Positions 1 to 15,700 of a stretch of DNA of 64,000 nt are shown here, piece by piece. Made by a program: the position numbers and the translations under genes. This DNA comes from Orthonyx spaldingii. Its lineage: Eukaryota; Chordata; Aves; Passeriformes; Orthonychidae. The stretch is from contig VZTJ01002448.1 in assembly GCA_013397795.1 (NCBI GenBank), positions 1,417,570 through 1,481,569 on the forward strand, given 5' to 3'. The notes under the pieces were generated by a model. The model was not told the origin of the DNA. It saw nothing but the letters and a program-made list of their open reading frames with translations, and did no database searches. Position 1 is the stretch's first letter; each line of letters opens with the position of its first letter.

Positions 1-3000
1 ACTTTTACCCCACTGTGTTTTTATCTGTGATTTAGACCGACTGTCCAAATTATGTGTATCTGAGAAACAAGAAATCTTGAAGAAGTGCTCCTTCAGTACT
101 GCATTGTGACAACAAGCCTCTGAAATAAATCAAATTGCCCTATTTGCTGGTAACTTACTAAAAAATGATTAAGAAGACGCTGAACTGAAAAAATGTTTTC
201 TTTTTCTGTATCAAGTATGTGAGCCTTCCTTTCACTCCTAACCTGGGAATTCCTCCTGTCTCCTCCATGAGCTAGTTATCCCACATATGATAGCAGCTTC
301 CAAGTCTAGCCTGAGGTTTAGAGTAAATTCATGCTGAAGATCAAAATGAGGCTTCTAATCAGCCTTTAATTCAAAACATTTCTGCTGGCATTTCATCAAC
401 TTCTGTTGCATCTAAGATAAGAATATCACCAGAGGTTGAATAAGGCTGTGTTTATTTTTTCATTTGTACTGAGCTACATTATGTGGCATAATTATTAGTA
501 CTATTCTTAGAAATTAGGACTCACTTTATGAAACTAATGCTTGGAAATAGCACCAAATGTTTATCTCCTGTGAGTTTATTCCAGCTAGTAATCTTTAAAA
601 AGGCAGTGTTATAGTCTTAAAAGTGCCTTGGGGATAGATGGGTAAGTTTTAATTTACTGATCTTTTCTGTTACACCAACCTATCCACTCATGCCTGGTTT
701 ACAGTGACAACTGAGTACTTTAAGGTTGGCTGGTTTGGTATGTAGAGATTTCAATGGCTTGATGCATGCATATCACCCAGATTTAGTTCAATAAACACTT
801 TTATCATGCCGTTAGCTTAGTGGAGATATTTAGCGGGAACCCGGGAGAATTGGAGCTTTCCCACGTACCCTGTCACCATTTTGAACTTCATTTCAACCTT
901 ACTTCTGAGGTAAATGTGTACAAGAACAATAATTAATGATCGACATCTTGCTGTGTTACTGCATATCTTGTAAGTCTGTACTGAATATATTTGTTGGGTA
1001 CTTTGAAATTACATGAGTTTTTCCAGATTTAGTTTGAGTAAAAGAAAAAAGATCTGTAAGTCCCTGTTCTGAGCAATGGATTTCAGATTTTGTTTTATGG
1101 CTTCTCTATAACTTTATTGCACCTTGTAGCTGCAGAATAGTACAGCAGCAGTCTGTGCACATTGAGTGAGCTTGTGCATACACGGGCACATGGAGTTAGC
1201 GTCGCGTTACCAAAATCAATGTGCTTATTGCTATGTTAGCAAGATTCTTAAGCATGTGCCTCATTGAAAACTCTAAATTGCACAGTCACTGTGTCAGATG
1301 GTCTGACATTGGAGCCTGGGTTACTTTTTTTGGCTCACTCTCTCATTTCCCTAGTTCTATGAGATTGGTTTGTTTCTGTTCTCCATCCCAACAGCATGAA
1401 ACTTCATTGTGTTGTACTAAGTTATTTCGTTATTACACCAGTGCAGATGCATTTGTAATCAGGTCTTGTATGGCGATGATCAGGCCCTAAAGGACTAGAA
1501 GCCTGAATCAGCTTATATTTTTGGAAGAGTGTCGTTGATACTGGGAGCATTACAGGCAGCCTGGACTTGAAAGAAACGAGGGAAAGTTGTCCTTGCCTGT
1601 GCATGCTGTTGCTGCACTATAGCATGAATGCATGTATACCACACTGTCTTACCTAGTAGTGTACTACCTCCCTGGTGTGTCTTGTGCACATTCAACTGGT
1701 AAATGTTTTCTTGCTCTTGCCTGTGACTTGCCTTATTGCCTTCTATGATCTTTCATGGGCCCAAGTTTTCAAATTGGCTGTTTCTGATGTCCATGTACAT
1801 CTGTTCATAAATGTGAGTCAACTATATATTGCATGAGAAAATTTTATGCATTGTCATTTCTGCAGCCAAGAAACCATCAAAATGTTTTAATATCTGGCTC
1901 TATTTACACAGAATTTGACTCATTTTGCTTGGAAGTTTTCCACCTATCTTATATTCTTTGCTTGGAAAGTGCAAGAACCTCACGTCAAACCAGTTATGGC
2001 AATGTCACATTGCGATCTCTTTAACCTCTTGCAATGTGCATATTTTGGTACCACAGAACAGCAGAAAACAAATATAATCATGTCTCCACATAGTGCTATT
2101 ATCAGATTAAGTAAAATAAAATAAAAAATACTTTAACTCAACCAGTACGGGTAGTGACTTTATGTTTTCCTGTTCTGGTTATCCAATGTGGTCATGGATT
2201 TGTGACAGTGGATAAGGTAATATACCAGTGGTCAGTTCTTCTAGAGTGGTACAGGTCTATCTACAAGTGCACAAAAACCTTCCCAGGTTTCTTCATCCTC
2301 AGTTTCTAACATCTGAGTATTTGGGTTGTTAACCAGTGGTAGATAGAAGGGGTTTAGTAACAGACATTTGAGTACTTTTTCTGGTCATATCTTGCATAAT
2401 TTTTCATGCATTTGAAATAAACTGTTAATAAGAAGTTTTGAAACATGCATTTTCACACTGCATATCTGAAGCATTATATGACTTGGTAGCATGATGGTAG
2501 CCAAAACGTTCAATGAAATCCCTACAAGTGACATGGGAAGTAAAACTTCCTATATTTTTTAAATGTAGACCTATACTCAGTGATCAAAACTCCATGTTTG
2601 CTGTCCTATCAGTTGGGGACATAACACTGCTTTTTAGAAAAATACTTTCATAACCTGTTCTTCCATATTGGTAGTCTGCTAAAAGAAGCAATATTGGGAT
2701 TCAGATGAAATTTTATGGCTGAAATAAAAAAAAAGCAAAAAAAAAAAGGAAAAAAATATGAATAATACATGAATAGCTATCTGCTCTCAGCACCACAATT
2801 ATCTCTACCTGAAGGATTAACTGTTTCCTAATCATTTATCTTATGAACAAGAAAGGCCCCACAATAAGGAGGCTTGTGTAATGGCCATGTTCCACAAATC
2901 CTCTTAATCCTGGTAGTGATTTAACCTCATGTAACATAGAGAATTTTCTGAATCACAGAAAGTTTTTACAGATTGGGTCAAAAACGAAAGCTGTGTCTGG

Positions 3001-6000
3001 CAGTGTGGGTAACAGTAAGACCTGCATTAGGGCATTATATAAAATCAAAGAAACAGATGAAATATTAATCAAGTAAAAAAAAAATTGCAAAAGCTGTGAC
3101 AGCAAGCCATGAGCTCTAGAAGGAGACATAAAGTTTGCTATGAATCCCATGCAGAAATGAAGATGAAAGCCCAAGAGCTTGAAATAGAGTGAAATAGAGT
3201 GAAAGACCTGATATTTCTATTGGGTTTACTTTCCATAAAGCTAAAGACCTTTGTCAGATTCCCACATTCATATGTTTGCTACAGGTAGCTGGGCCAAACA
3301 GCCCTAACCAGACCAGTTCCTGTGTTCTGTTTATCTCTCCCTCCAGTGAGTATCCCCAGTTTCCACTGCAGCAGGTGCTCAGTATTTCATAGGATTGAGC
3401 CTAAATAGCTAGATATATTTGGTTCCACTTGAGCTCCAGATATATTGTTTTTCTTTTTTTTTAATAGCAATAGTATTGGTGCCAGCTGTGCAAAATGGAA
3501 AATAAAAAAACCCAAATCCATACAAAAAGCTCACCCTTGCTTTGTCTGATTTCTTCTGGAATGAAGCGCTTGTGTTCAGTGAGTGCCTGGCCAGGCCATT
3601 TGTCTGAAGGCCAGGTTTTGTTCTGGGCTGGCAGTATAGTATTTTTGTGAGCTCCCCCCTGCTATCACTGCAGCTGCACCTGGCGAGAGGAAGCAACCCA
3701 CAATCTAAAAAGCTCATCAGAACAATAATGTCTGCTTCTCCTTTGACAGGTTAATTAATTGCATGCCATTATATTTTGTGTGTGGCTTTGGATGGTTTTG
3801 ATACTTCTCTTTCAAGTGTGTTTCCCAGTAGGATTTGAAAAGGCTGGTGCATTGTCTGCCTGTCTGTCACTTCAGATGGCGCTTGATGCAGAAAGAAGAG
3901 ATGGGGAGGGAAAGAATGAGAGAGAGTGTGTTGGGGTGTTACAATTAGAAAATCTTACTCACTGGGAACTGGGATGAAATAATGGTTGTGGACTGGAAAA
4001 CAAAAACTTAGTTTCTTTAAATGTTGGGGTTTAAAGTTTGTTTAGCCCTTTGGAAGGCAGGGAAGTGTGGACTTGACATCATTCCAAGGCTGTAGTTTGG
4101 GCACACATTGACTCCTTAGAGACTTTAACACCTTTCGTCTCCTCCGTGAGCATCTGGACCCCCAGCTACTCTTTTTTTGGGTAGGAAACCTCTTTTGTGG
4201 GGGGTGAGACAGGGGAGAGAAGAAATTAAATTCTTTCCTGAGGAGACTGGAATCCCCAATGAAAATTTCACAAGCAGTTCTTGTCTTAATAACGGCAGCT
4301 TTTCACCTCTTGGATTACATTATTCTAGAAATTTAAGTAGCAGCATGCAAATGATGTGCTAGAACTAAGGGAGTTGACCAGACATTATGATTTTTCAAAC
4401 TGGAACATTTCCAGAGGTTGTATAACACTTCTTTATGTCCTCCCACCCAGAAATATATTGAGACTTATGGGAGGAAGAAGTTTGACAGTTTTCAATGTTC
4501 TTGGAAGATCCACTGCCACAGAAAGTTTTAAAATATTTGAGCGCCTTATTCATGCATTAAGACCATATCAATGTCCACATTCAGCATAAAGAAAGATATT
4601 ACTAGAGGAGTGTTATTCATGTCTGTAGGTTTGGAGGGCATCTATTGTAATGCCTGAGACAGAAGCTTTGTCTCCACACAAGAACTTTACAGTGAAAGGC
4701 CTTGCATGTCATGCACTGTGCTGTCCTTCCAAACGTTCCCAGTAAGATGGAAATTTACTGGAATTGCTAATGGCTCTTACTGGACACTGCTTTTGTGTCC
4801 ACTGTATGTGGTACTGACACAGAAATCATGCCCTGCCATTGAGGGTTCAGCTTCACATGAATGAAGGTGAAGAACCAACAGAAAAAAATCAAACCAAAGC
4901 ACAATGACTTATCCAAACACCCTCACTTATGACTGGATGTCATTCACACTTTAGGAATTTCTAGGTGAAATGAATGCAGCGACAGAGAAGTGAGAGGCCT
5001 GAAGGTCTGGGAAGCAACCAAACTGCATAGGGGATGTGGAAGACAGGTTATTTTTATCTGAACTTTGATGGTTTTAATCTCTGTTCTATATGAGGGCTAG
5101 AAATAGTCCTTTTTTGGTAGTGAAACAATCTATAATAGTGGCCTAGGAGCTGCCTGCTCTTGCTATGGTGGGATGTAATTGAGCTCAGGATCAGAAAGCA
5201 TTATAGGCATATGGGATTCAAAATCCAAGCCCACACAGTACAGGTGGTATCATGGATCTTTCTGGAGTACTTGAGCTGGGGAGGATGAAAAATATTCTGT
5301 GTAGGTGACTCTCTTTGTTTACTACTTTAGAAAGTAACTTCTCTTTTCATTGTTTTCCTCTGCAGAAGAGGAGGACTGGGTTCACAGACGGGAGTCACTA
5401 CTGCTGCTGTGAAATCAGATGAATGTGTTAACTGCAATGCTAAAAATTCCCTTTGTCACAACGTTCTTCCATTTTTTGGGTGGAGATGCTACTCTCAACC
5501 TTGGTACCTTGTGTGAGTACTGCATCACGCTCACCTGGCACCAGTCACCCCCTGTCTCTCACTAGGGGCCAAATTCATAATTGCACTGAAAGACGTGCAC
5601 CAGAGCAAGCTGATGTAAAACTGTGGGTCAAACACAAGGATGTGTAAGTAACCTGTATTGCAAATGTAATTATAAACATAGAATACTTGGTAAATCTTGC
5701 ACACAAGATCTTGAATGATTTTTTTCTGAACTATTCATCTGTTGAGGGCAGGGGAAATACCTGACAGGCTGGGATAATATTTATATTATAGCATCTCCTT
5801 TAGTAAAAGAAGAAGCAGCCTTTTAGTCCTAAAGTGGAGCAAAAAGAAAATCTCTCTCTACCACATGCTGTAAACTAGAAAGAACTCTGATGCATTTAAG
5901 TTTGCTTCTGTTTCCCACAGTCTTCCTGATTTGTCACATACAGTCTATTAATGTGTCTCTGCTCTTGCTTGACAAAGGAATCCTAACACTGGAAGTGATA

Positions 6001-9000
6001 AGTTTTTTATTAAACTATTTTAGTGATCATCATCTGTCCAAGTAGTTTCAGTCCAAAAACAACCCTCTCAAAAAACCACCACAGCTGATGTTTTAATGCA
6101 GTTTTATTAACGTTCTGAACATCTTAAGGAACAAAGAGTCTTAATGGTTAAGAAGTGGATTTAGGATTTAGGAGGCTGGCAAGAACACTGGCATCCTGCT
6201 AATTTTTTTGATTTGCCTCATAAACACTGCCAGTGACTGACTTCTGCTGGTACGTTACATGCATATTTCAGCAGCAACAACATTTTTAATTCCATGTACA
6301 AGTAACCGGCTCTTTTTTTAAAGAGAAGTATGCAGGCAGATGTAACCAGTCTTGAAAGGAAAATGCCAGCAGTAAATATCCCATGTAGACCTTAAACTGG
6401 AAATAGAAACTGCAAAATGTGTCTCAGTGCAGCATTGCATGCCACTCCTTTTGCAGATTATATTAACAAAAGGTCTCTAGTGAGCATAATCTGCCTGGTA
6501 GTGGCAGCAGTGACAATTCATTCTCCCATAGTCCCCATTGTGCAGAATCATCAGCAAGATCTCCAGACATGTGAAAGATCTCCTTTACTGCCTGATTTCG
6601 TAACTCTTGTTTCACCATAGAAATGCTCTCTAGAGAATTCCCTTAAAGCAAAGTTTCCCCTGATTGCTGCAAATGTTGCTTTTCATTGCTGTGAGAATCA
6701 TTGTAAAGATATCAGCCCAAATAATAAATAAAATATATAAATATATAAAGAAAAATACCAGCCCACAGTAAAAATAACCAGTGCAGAGTTATTTGACTTT
6801 AGCTAGCCCAAAACCCTAGTTGCACGGAAAAACAGCTACTCCAGCCAACTCAACAGTGTGTTCACCCTGACACATACATGATAATTGGAGTATTTTTTAT
6901 TGCTTTATTCTAGGTGAATTCTAGGCCAAAATATACAAATATTTATTATATTATGTTTATATTTCTTCCCACACCCTTTTGTGTGGAGAATGTAATTAAA
7001 AGATCCTGGAACTGTTCCACTGTGTGTATTTCAATATTGATTTTTTCATAAATAAGCTAATAATGTAAGTTAAAAAATAAGTGGGGTTTAGAATCACAAG
7101 GAAAGGGATAAAGATATTTATTTTCTGAATAGCTGTTATACCTCTGAAAGAGATGCGTTATCATAAGCACTAGACAGACAGTAGCTTTCCCTGGCATGTT
7201 GGGAAGCCTTCTTCTGAAGCCTGCTGGATTGGAATGAATGCTCTTGTCCATATCAGCACCTGGTTGTGAAGAAATATATGCCATGGTGACTTGACAGGTC
7301 TGACACAGGAATTCATTCCTCAGTTTTCCTGAGGTCACAAAGCAAGTCCTGTATGGTTCCCCTCTGCCGCTAGCAAGCTCCTGCTCATCAATAACAAGCT
7401 CTTGAATAAAGAAATCTTCAGCAGAATGATGCACAACGTTGCTGGTATTTGTCCTTGTGCTGATTAGTCCAGCCCTGAGTGTAAGTATTAGTGTCAGTCC
7501 CTAGGGGAAACTGGTGATAAAACTCTAAGAGAATGTTTAAGCTAAATAATAGGAATACATTTGAACTGGTGCTGTTCGCAGATTCGGTGCTAATGCTTAC
7601 AATGGCAATAGCTTAGAACATAATCTTTGTATTAAATAAATGCATAAATTTGATTTGGAAGTATTCATCAGGACAAGGGGCTGAGGGAGCCTCTTGGATC
7701 TCTGAGTCCAATCCTCTCTTATCACAGATCCAGTGTCATATAATCCCTCTCATAAACTTGTGTAATCTTTTTCATATACTTCTCCCAGGTTCCAGAGGAG
7801 AGCCTTGAACTATCTTTCATCTCAGTTCAAGTGTCTGCTTTGAACAGGGAATGAAATCTGAATGTCACACTTGTCTGAATATCCTAATAACAGTTGCACT
7901 GGTGGCTTTTCTGTTTCTTACATTCACTTTCTCAGTTCAGTCAAACTGTCACTTCTGCATTCCTGGAGACAAGGCTAAATGGAATTTTAATGTATTAAAA
8001 ACTGGAAGCAAGCCACATGTAGTTATTTACCTATCTTTCAAAAAACCTTCAATAAGATTCTGGACAACTGGTTGACCAATGCAATTTTTTTGCACTGTGG
8101 AGCCAAAATATAGGTCTGAGAAAACCTTGTCTGTGTCAACTAGTGTTGTCTGGGGTGACATGCTTGATTCCTCAGGGTCCAGATAAGCCTAGCTGACTAC
8201 AGTTGCAATGAATAATTCACTGTCTCTAAATTTAGCTTTGATCTATGTGATTGTGTTTTGAACTTGAAACATACTCACATACATCAAGCACAGGAATTTC
8301 AGCAGTCTTACCCTTCCCTCTCTCGTAAAAAAACCCTTCTGACCTGAAATTCTTCTCCAAGTGCATCACTCTTTCAGCCATACTAGAGCGTTAAGGTGCA
8401 TTGATTTATGTATCTCAAAGATTTATTTTTTTTTAAATATTAGGACTTTTCGGAGGGTCATATGAGATCATGGAGGAATTGCAAGGACACTGTCCTGGGT
8501 GGCCTAGGAAAAGGTTAAAGATGAGATACTTTTTCTGTTTTATAGACTGACCAGTGATGTAACTATAGAAATAAAAAAATATTGTAAACATTTATTTAAT
8601 AAATATATAAAAATATATACAAATATATAAAAATAAACACTGTAAATGTAAATATTTCTCTGAAGAGGAGCTGTTTTCATTTTATTAGAAGGTAGATTTG
8701 TTTAGTTAGGGTCAGCATATATGCTCCTTTCTATTTTCCTGGAATCTAGTTAATGCAGGGAAGGAAGCCTTCAATCTCAAAGTGAGTCCAGGTTTGAAAG
8801 CAGAAATATCTTTCATTAGACTAGTAATTCAATTGGAAAAATCAGATGAGTTTCCAGGCACATGTGCCCTTCAGATACAAATATAAAAGTCACAGAAATT
8901 GCACAGGGAGTGTAGACTGGCATAAAAATCCTGATGAGGTTGTGAGATGCGAAGAAAATATATGAGATGGTGAGTGGCTGGACCAGGGGATCATGGAGTT

Positions 9001-12000
9001 GTATCAGTACTGGAGCAGAAGGAAGATCTCTTGCTTTTGGACATGGGAAACAGGAAGGTGGTTGTGATTTATGCCAAAGGACAAGGGCTTGAAGGTCCAG
9101 AAATGTGGAGAGAGGTAGAAAGCTACAGAGATTGAGACAAGCTGAGCAAACTAACTTACTGAACAGACAGCCTGGGACAAATAGCCAGGGTAGCATGTGA
9201 AGTGAAGGCTGAGGCTGGAGCCTGGAAGAGCCTGGAAGAGCAGAGGCACATCAGCTCTGGAAAGAGACCTGCATATGAAAATAAAGAATGATTAGAGTTA
9301 TAGGACATGGATATACAAATGAGGTAAGAACAGGTTGCTCAGAAGAAGAGAGGAAGAAAGTCTGTGATCCAATAGTAAACCTGAAAAGCAGAGCTGGAGC
9401 TGAGAAAGGAAGGGAAGGACAGGGAAGAGACAGTACTAGGGCAGGGACACACTGAAGCTGGAAATGCAGAAAGGATCAAACTCTGGACACCTGAAGAGAA
9501 AAAAAAAATCTGTAATCCCTAGAGGATTTTCAAGTCAGAACCAGGAAGTTGGAGGCTGCTGAGTCTTGGAACTGTGTGCTCTGCCATGTGTCAATTATAT
9601 TACTCCTGTTGTTGGCTACCCTGGTAATGCAAATGGCAGAGAAGCTTTCTCTGCGGGGTTGCAACTTTAACAGTTCCTGTAAGAAGCCACAGGCTGGAGT
9701 TTCTGTGATTTGCTTTTATTAAGTCTAGATTACTCCACAAAACCTGCTTCATTGGAAGCTCATCATTAAGATCATCTTACCAAGCAACTAAGGGTTAGGC
9801 AATGCCACAGTTTGGGTATCTTATTCCTCATGGTTTTGTTTTCCCATAACTAAGTTGCAATCATGAAGCAAAGGTACCAGTTACTATCAAATCTATTTTA
9901 TTACTGTGGTGTAGGTATGAAAAATTAAACCAATGCTACTTAAATAGTGCATGGAAGGAAAAGCTTCCAGTCACGGGAGACCTGTTAATCAGTGGTTTGA
10001 GGGCTCTGCGTACATTTTTGAATATCTTGGAAATGGCTCCATCCCTTCAATTTTTAAGAAGAAGTTTGGTGGTTTTCATTTCAGCACTTGCAGTAGAAGT
10101 CTTATGTTGTACAGGAAAGATGCAGGCCTGAAAAACTTTTAAGTAATTCTGGAATGTTTTGATTAGCTTTGGGATAACAAAAAGAGGTTATTACATGAGT
10201 TGGTTAAAAGGCTTCTCTGATGAAAGCTAAGATGGGTTGTATGACAAATCTTAACGGATGTCAAGCCTCAAAATCTCTTCTAAATTCACCCAAGTGTAAT
10301 TTTAAATTAGGCCATCAGCCTTATTTTCAGTGAGAGGAAACATAGACATAAATGAGCCTGAGTGCTTAAGTGAGATGGAGATGATACAGATGAAAATGTT
10401 TCTGTAATTTTAATGGATGTGAGATTTATGTACTAGTCAAACTACATTATAATAGAATTTTCATTAATTTGTCTTAAGAATGTCTCTCTTTTCTCCATTT
10501 GTCTGCATGGGTGTGAAAGTCTATTAATAATAAATAGTATTATACTGAAGATTTTTTTTCCAGTTTTGACCCATTGAGCCAAATGAGAACTTCTCACGAT
10601 AAATCAAATGCAGAAAGAAAGATACTGCCTGTGTAGTATTTCAAGTTGCCAGGTCCCAGAGCCTAATCTTTGCTGTAATGATGTGAACAGTGGGTGGTCT
10701 AGAGAAGGTCAACAAAGCAAACAGAGAGGCTAATTTGACACATTATGTAAATTTGGGATTGGCTGAAATGCATACTTCAAAATCTGCATTTTTCTTCCCT
10801 TCAGACAATTTTAGCTTATTTTTGGAATATGCTCTTTTAATAATAAGAAACCTCTGAATGTCTTATACCAGACCAGAACACAAGCTGTGAATTCCTCTTT
10901 TTCTCACCTTTGCTTTGACTCCAGGAAGAACATCCATTGCGTTTTTGCAGCTGCTATAAATGTTTTACCTGTTTGATTTATAGCAATGTTTAATGAATGA
11001 GTGGCAGTGGTTTTCTTATCAAGCCACATAGCCATGCAGACCTTTTCAGTAAGACAAGGGCAAAGCGAGCCTTGCTGATGCCTTTTTAAAAAATGATTGC
11101 TAGAATATAAATGCCAAGTCTAGTTAAAATAATGCACACAGCTGACTGTTAAACCAAAAACATTGCTGCAATAGTCACAACTCCAAAAGATCACAAGTGA
11201 AGCAAGCTTCCTAAATTCAATTGAATGGAAAAGGAAGCTTCTGAAGGCAGCATAATTGCTGTTCAAGGACTCCTGCTGAGTCTTCAGGAGGCAATAACAT
11301 GCAGTAGGATGTATGTTGTGTGTTGGTATGACATGTTTCACTTAGCTGCTCCATGGGACAACAAAGTCAGATGATTTTGATTTGCCTAGTGGGAAACAAC
11401 ACTGGTCATTTAGGAAATTTGTAATCTTCTTGGATGGTAGGCAATCAGGGATGGAGTACAAGGGAATGTCGTGGGCAGCAGATCAGTCCTGTCCCCAGGA
11501 CTCCCACTGCATGAGGTATGGTCCTGCCACTGAAATTCATTCTCAAGTCCTCTTTCCAGTTACTTGGCAGGGAAAGAGTTTTCCATGCTGAGCAGGAGAA
11601 CATGTGTCTAAATCAAGGTAGCTTGGTAAATCAGTTTTGGATTCTTTGGGAAGATATATCAATTAAATGCAATTAAGGCATGATTTGTAACTCTGGTTTT
11701 CTTTATGATCGGCTTTAAAATGTAGATGTGACTAAAATTTGTTGTGTCAGACATGTATCTGGGTCAAACTGGTGTTAGACTGCTGATTTACCTAACAGCT
11801 TAGTTAGAGTGACTTAAATTTGGGCCAGGATTTCTGAATATAAAAAGATGCATTAACAACCTTTTTATTTGTGCTCTGGCTGGTAATGAAAGACAACAGT
11901 TTTTTAAAACTATAACAAATGAGAAAAGAATGAGCAAGGAAGAGAACATTTGTGTTCTCACTACTACGTACTGATAGACTCTCAGATGTAAATACTACTG

Positions 12001-12715
12001 CACTATAAATCTAAACATTGGACATTAGCTATAGGCTGTTCTTAGACAGTATATCAATAAAAGTGTATTGACATATAGATTTTTTTCATTCAGTTATGAC
12101 TATGTGTAGAATTGTAACAGCAGCAGTTTAACTGCTAAATTGAATGCCAAACATTGTTAGCAGGAGAGAGTACAAATGAAGTAGAACTGTACTGGGGATT
12201 TGAAAAGAGTAGACTTATTTTTTGTAGAATGAAAACAAAAATATTGGCAGGAACTGTTCTACCTGTGGCTTGATGTTGGTTGAGAAATTATAATCACCAG
12301 TTTCCCTTTTTGAATGCTAAGGTTGGGCTGTTAGATCTTAACGTAGACATTAAAAACCCACTTTAATGCTGACATTCCATCTTACTCCTCAGAAGGAGGA
12401 TGACTTACAGATTTTTAGAGACATAAAATTGGTCTTAGTGCCTGATACTTCATGTATCATGTTTTTGTTTGTCCTTTGATGATTTATTTAAAATGCTATG
12501 TCTGTATCAATTCCTTAATCTTTGAAGAGAGATAGTGTGAGAGATTGTGATTTATGAGTGGTGAAGTAAATTCATAGTATGTTTGCCTTAAGTTTATATT
12601 TTAAATGCCAGTATTTGGTTAGTAGTTACTGATGGTATTTGCTTTCTTACTAAATATATCCAGACATAGTGCAGTGAAAATGCATCACACCATAAAAACA
12701 TGAGACTTTTCCTTC

Positions 12716-12734
12716 TTTTTTTTTTTTTTTTTTC
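12716..12734. repeat. Poly-T run (19 bases)
   Basis: An uninterrupted run of T inside the KCNC2 intron. It could be the reversed A-tail of an old retroposon, but no body was recognised next to it. Confidence 0.9.
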
Positions 12735-15700
12735 ATGAAATGATAATTTTCCAAAGGCAACTTACAGCTAAGGAAGAATAGCAGCTTTGAGAAATAGAGT
12801 TGTGGTATATTTGGTGAAATATTTGGGTTTATGTAAAATGCACATTAATATTCAAGTTCTACCACACAGAACATTAAACTATATAGAGAGGTAAGTTCAT
12901 CACAAGAGCTCATTCTGAAATCACATTATGATTTTAACAATCTCCTAATAGCCAGATGGAATTAAACAGAGGGAAAAAAATATATTGTGTTGAAATCAGA
13001 AATGAGGCCAATCTGTCAAATCCAAACACAGAGAACTCTCTTTAAAGCTGGAAGTGGTACCTAATTCTGTGATTTTGTTCCAATGTTAGTTGCTACTTTG
13101 AGTGAAGCATGCCGTGTACTTTACAAATGCAGTTTCTTTTTCTGCATAAGTAACATTCATAGTTGAGTCATATTCTCATTGAATGCCCAAATCCCTCAAA
13201 TTTATTGGAATTTTTATGGAATTTTTTTAAGATTTTGGTTTTATATGACTAAGCAGCTATAAAACTAGATTAAAAAATCAGCATTGCAAGTTATTTGGGA
13301 CTGATGAGAAACAGTACGTGATTTTGGCTTTGTTCCGTGTTTGACTGCATCTCATTGAATTTCCCCTATAGAACTAGGGGGATTTCATAAAACAACTGGC
13401 AGTTTGAATTCCTGGAAGAATAAAAAAGGCTTCTGGAGAATATTACAGGACAAATATATGGAAGATTTACAGGAACAAAGACTTTTCTTTCCTGAACCTT
13501 GAGAGAGAGAAAAAAATCAATATCAGCTTATAATGTTTATGATGGGAATATATAATTTTGGTATAACCAGTACTAACTGTTTTAGCCTAAGAGATAGATT
13601 GATGAGTCTTAAAATATATGTGAAGAAAATTTGCAAAATACAGTTTTGTAATGAATATATATGAGTAAATTCTTGCAGTCAGTGAGAGTGGATGTGTTTA
13701 ATGCATATATCAACTTACTTTTTGTGGTCAGAGGGTTAGTAGGAGGAAGAAACTGAATCAAGTTTTTTTTAAAATAATTTGTATTATATTTTGAAATATG
13801 AAAAAAATGAGGCTTAAACTAACAAATGTGAAGAGAACACTGGAAATAACTGTCAAATCTCCCAAGTATGGAATTTTTTTTATTTTTCAAAATGAGTGTG
13901 GTATTTAAAAAAAGAAACTGCTTTCCTTTAAAGTATTCTGTTATCCTACAGAAGTTACCCTGTTTTGAGGGTTCTGTTTGGCATGAATGATCTGGTGGGA
14001 AAGCAAAGAACCCATAAGTGGAAACTCCTCTACTCTTGTTTTGATCAGGAAAAATTAAGTTGTTCAGTAAACTCTTATCTTTTGTAATGAAAGCAGGATT
14101 TTGGTTACAATAGTGAGCAAGCCATCAAATCTAGTGTCTTTAGGAAAAAACCACCAGTCTCCTTTCTTGAATGCTCTATAGTTGTATTTTTAGTCTATGA
14201 GTGTGGTGGGGAGGAATATTGATTTTTAAAAATTGTTTTAAATTCTAGCAACACGCATGTATCAAATCTCGTAATGTGCCTGTGAAGATATTTATTTAAA
14301 GCAACATTTTAATCTTATTTCTTAACAGGCAATTCTGTACTTGCATTAGAGAATATTAAGTGTTGTATTTTCAAGGGCTTATTAAATATTCAGTAATTTT
14401 CTTCTGTTGTCAAGTGTGTCAAGGACAAACCTTCTGTGTCTTGGAATGTAACTCAAACTAAATGAATCTTAAAAGCTGCTCTTAAATGCTTATGTTAGAA
14501 AATATACATTACACAGTGAGGGGATTTGAAAGAGGAGGTGTTGAGATCCAACCCTAGAACAAACTGTATCCAGACAAGATACAAACTTTTAATGGGAGAA
14601 CACTGAAATATTGTGTGAGATTGTATTCAAAACTTAAATGTGAAGCAAGAAGTAAGGATGACTTTGACTGTTAACACTTCACTGTCTATTAACCTCTTCA
14701 CTGACTATGACTTGCCCATCTTGCAACACTAATTGTGTAGAAATAGCCTATTTTAAGGGTGTGAAATGGACAGATGAAACTTATTTTAAATATGGAGTAG
14801 TATGAGTCTGATTTTATGAATATGTATAATGCACCTGAGTGTGAGGATCAGTTTCTAGCTCCGCCGTTGTTTTGTTTGGACTGTCTAAGCTGTTAAGCCT
14901 TCGAATGGCTGCAGTAAGGCCCTGGCTCCATCACAGGACAAGGCCAGTCCCACGTCTGGGTTTGCTTGGAAAGGAAAGGTGGATGTGTGGGTCAGGTGTG
15001 AGCCACAGCATCCTCTGATCATGTGCCTTTTCCTACTGTGAAATCCAGACATCGTCTGTGAGATAACACTGTTTCCATATCATTTGCAGCCACAATTTTT
15101 AGTGACCTTAATTTTTCAAGGCACTGTAGGAGCTATGTGCAAGGTAAAATATGACTTTGGACTCATAAAAGTTCTGCTGATCCACAGAGTGCTCAATTTG
15201 GTGTTCTAGAATTGGTTGTCAATTGTGAAATGGCTTTAAACTCTGAGCTACTCAGTCCCTCATGAGACACTGAATTCAAACTATGAATCATAAAATTTTC
15301 TACTTCCAATAACTTATCTGCAGGCATCTTACACTCACTTTAGATTTGTGTACTTCATTGAAAATCAAGTTATAAATAATTAATCCACTTACTGTGAACA
15401 TTAGTAGAACTTAGCAATAGAGCTTGGCTGGTGATCCCGTCAATTAGACAAGCTGGGAGATGGAATCTCTACTGTCTGAACATGTGATGCTGACACATAA
15501 AAACAAAATTGGGTGCACACTGCCTTCAAACTGTGAACAGAGGGAATCAGCAGCCTACTGAGAGCTTTAACTGCTTAATGAGGAATGTTCTGCATGCTGT
15601 GTATTATATACGGAACATTTTTGTAGCTTTTACCTGCTCTCTTCTGGCAAAAATGGACTGAACTTTTTATTAATTCAATTTGTATTAATTTCATTTTTGA

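Noticed and set aside
7057..7434. 125-codon minus-strand frame in the intron
   Set aside because: No splice sites, domains or resemblance to known proteins. The length is unremarkable for a 64-kb window.
7670..7800. CR1-like wording ('tcttggatctctgagtccaa')
   Set aside because: Only a short similarity, with no continuing CR1 tail; too weak to call.
8816..9196. Minus-strand 126-codon hydrophobic frame in the KCNC2 intron
   Set aside because: It is the antisense of a purine-rich stretch, which naturally yields Leu/Ser/Pro/Phe-rich open frames. There is no recognisable content.
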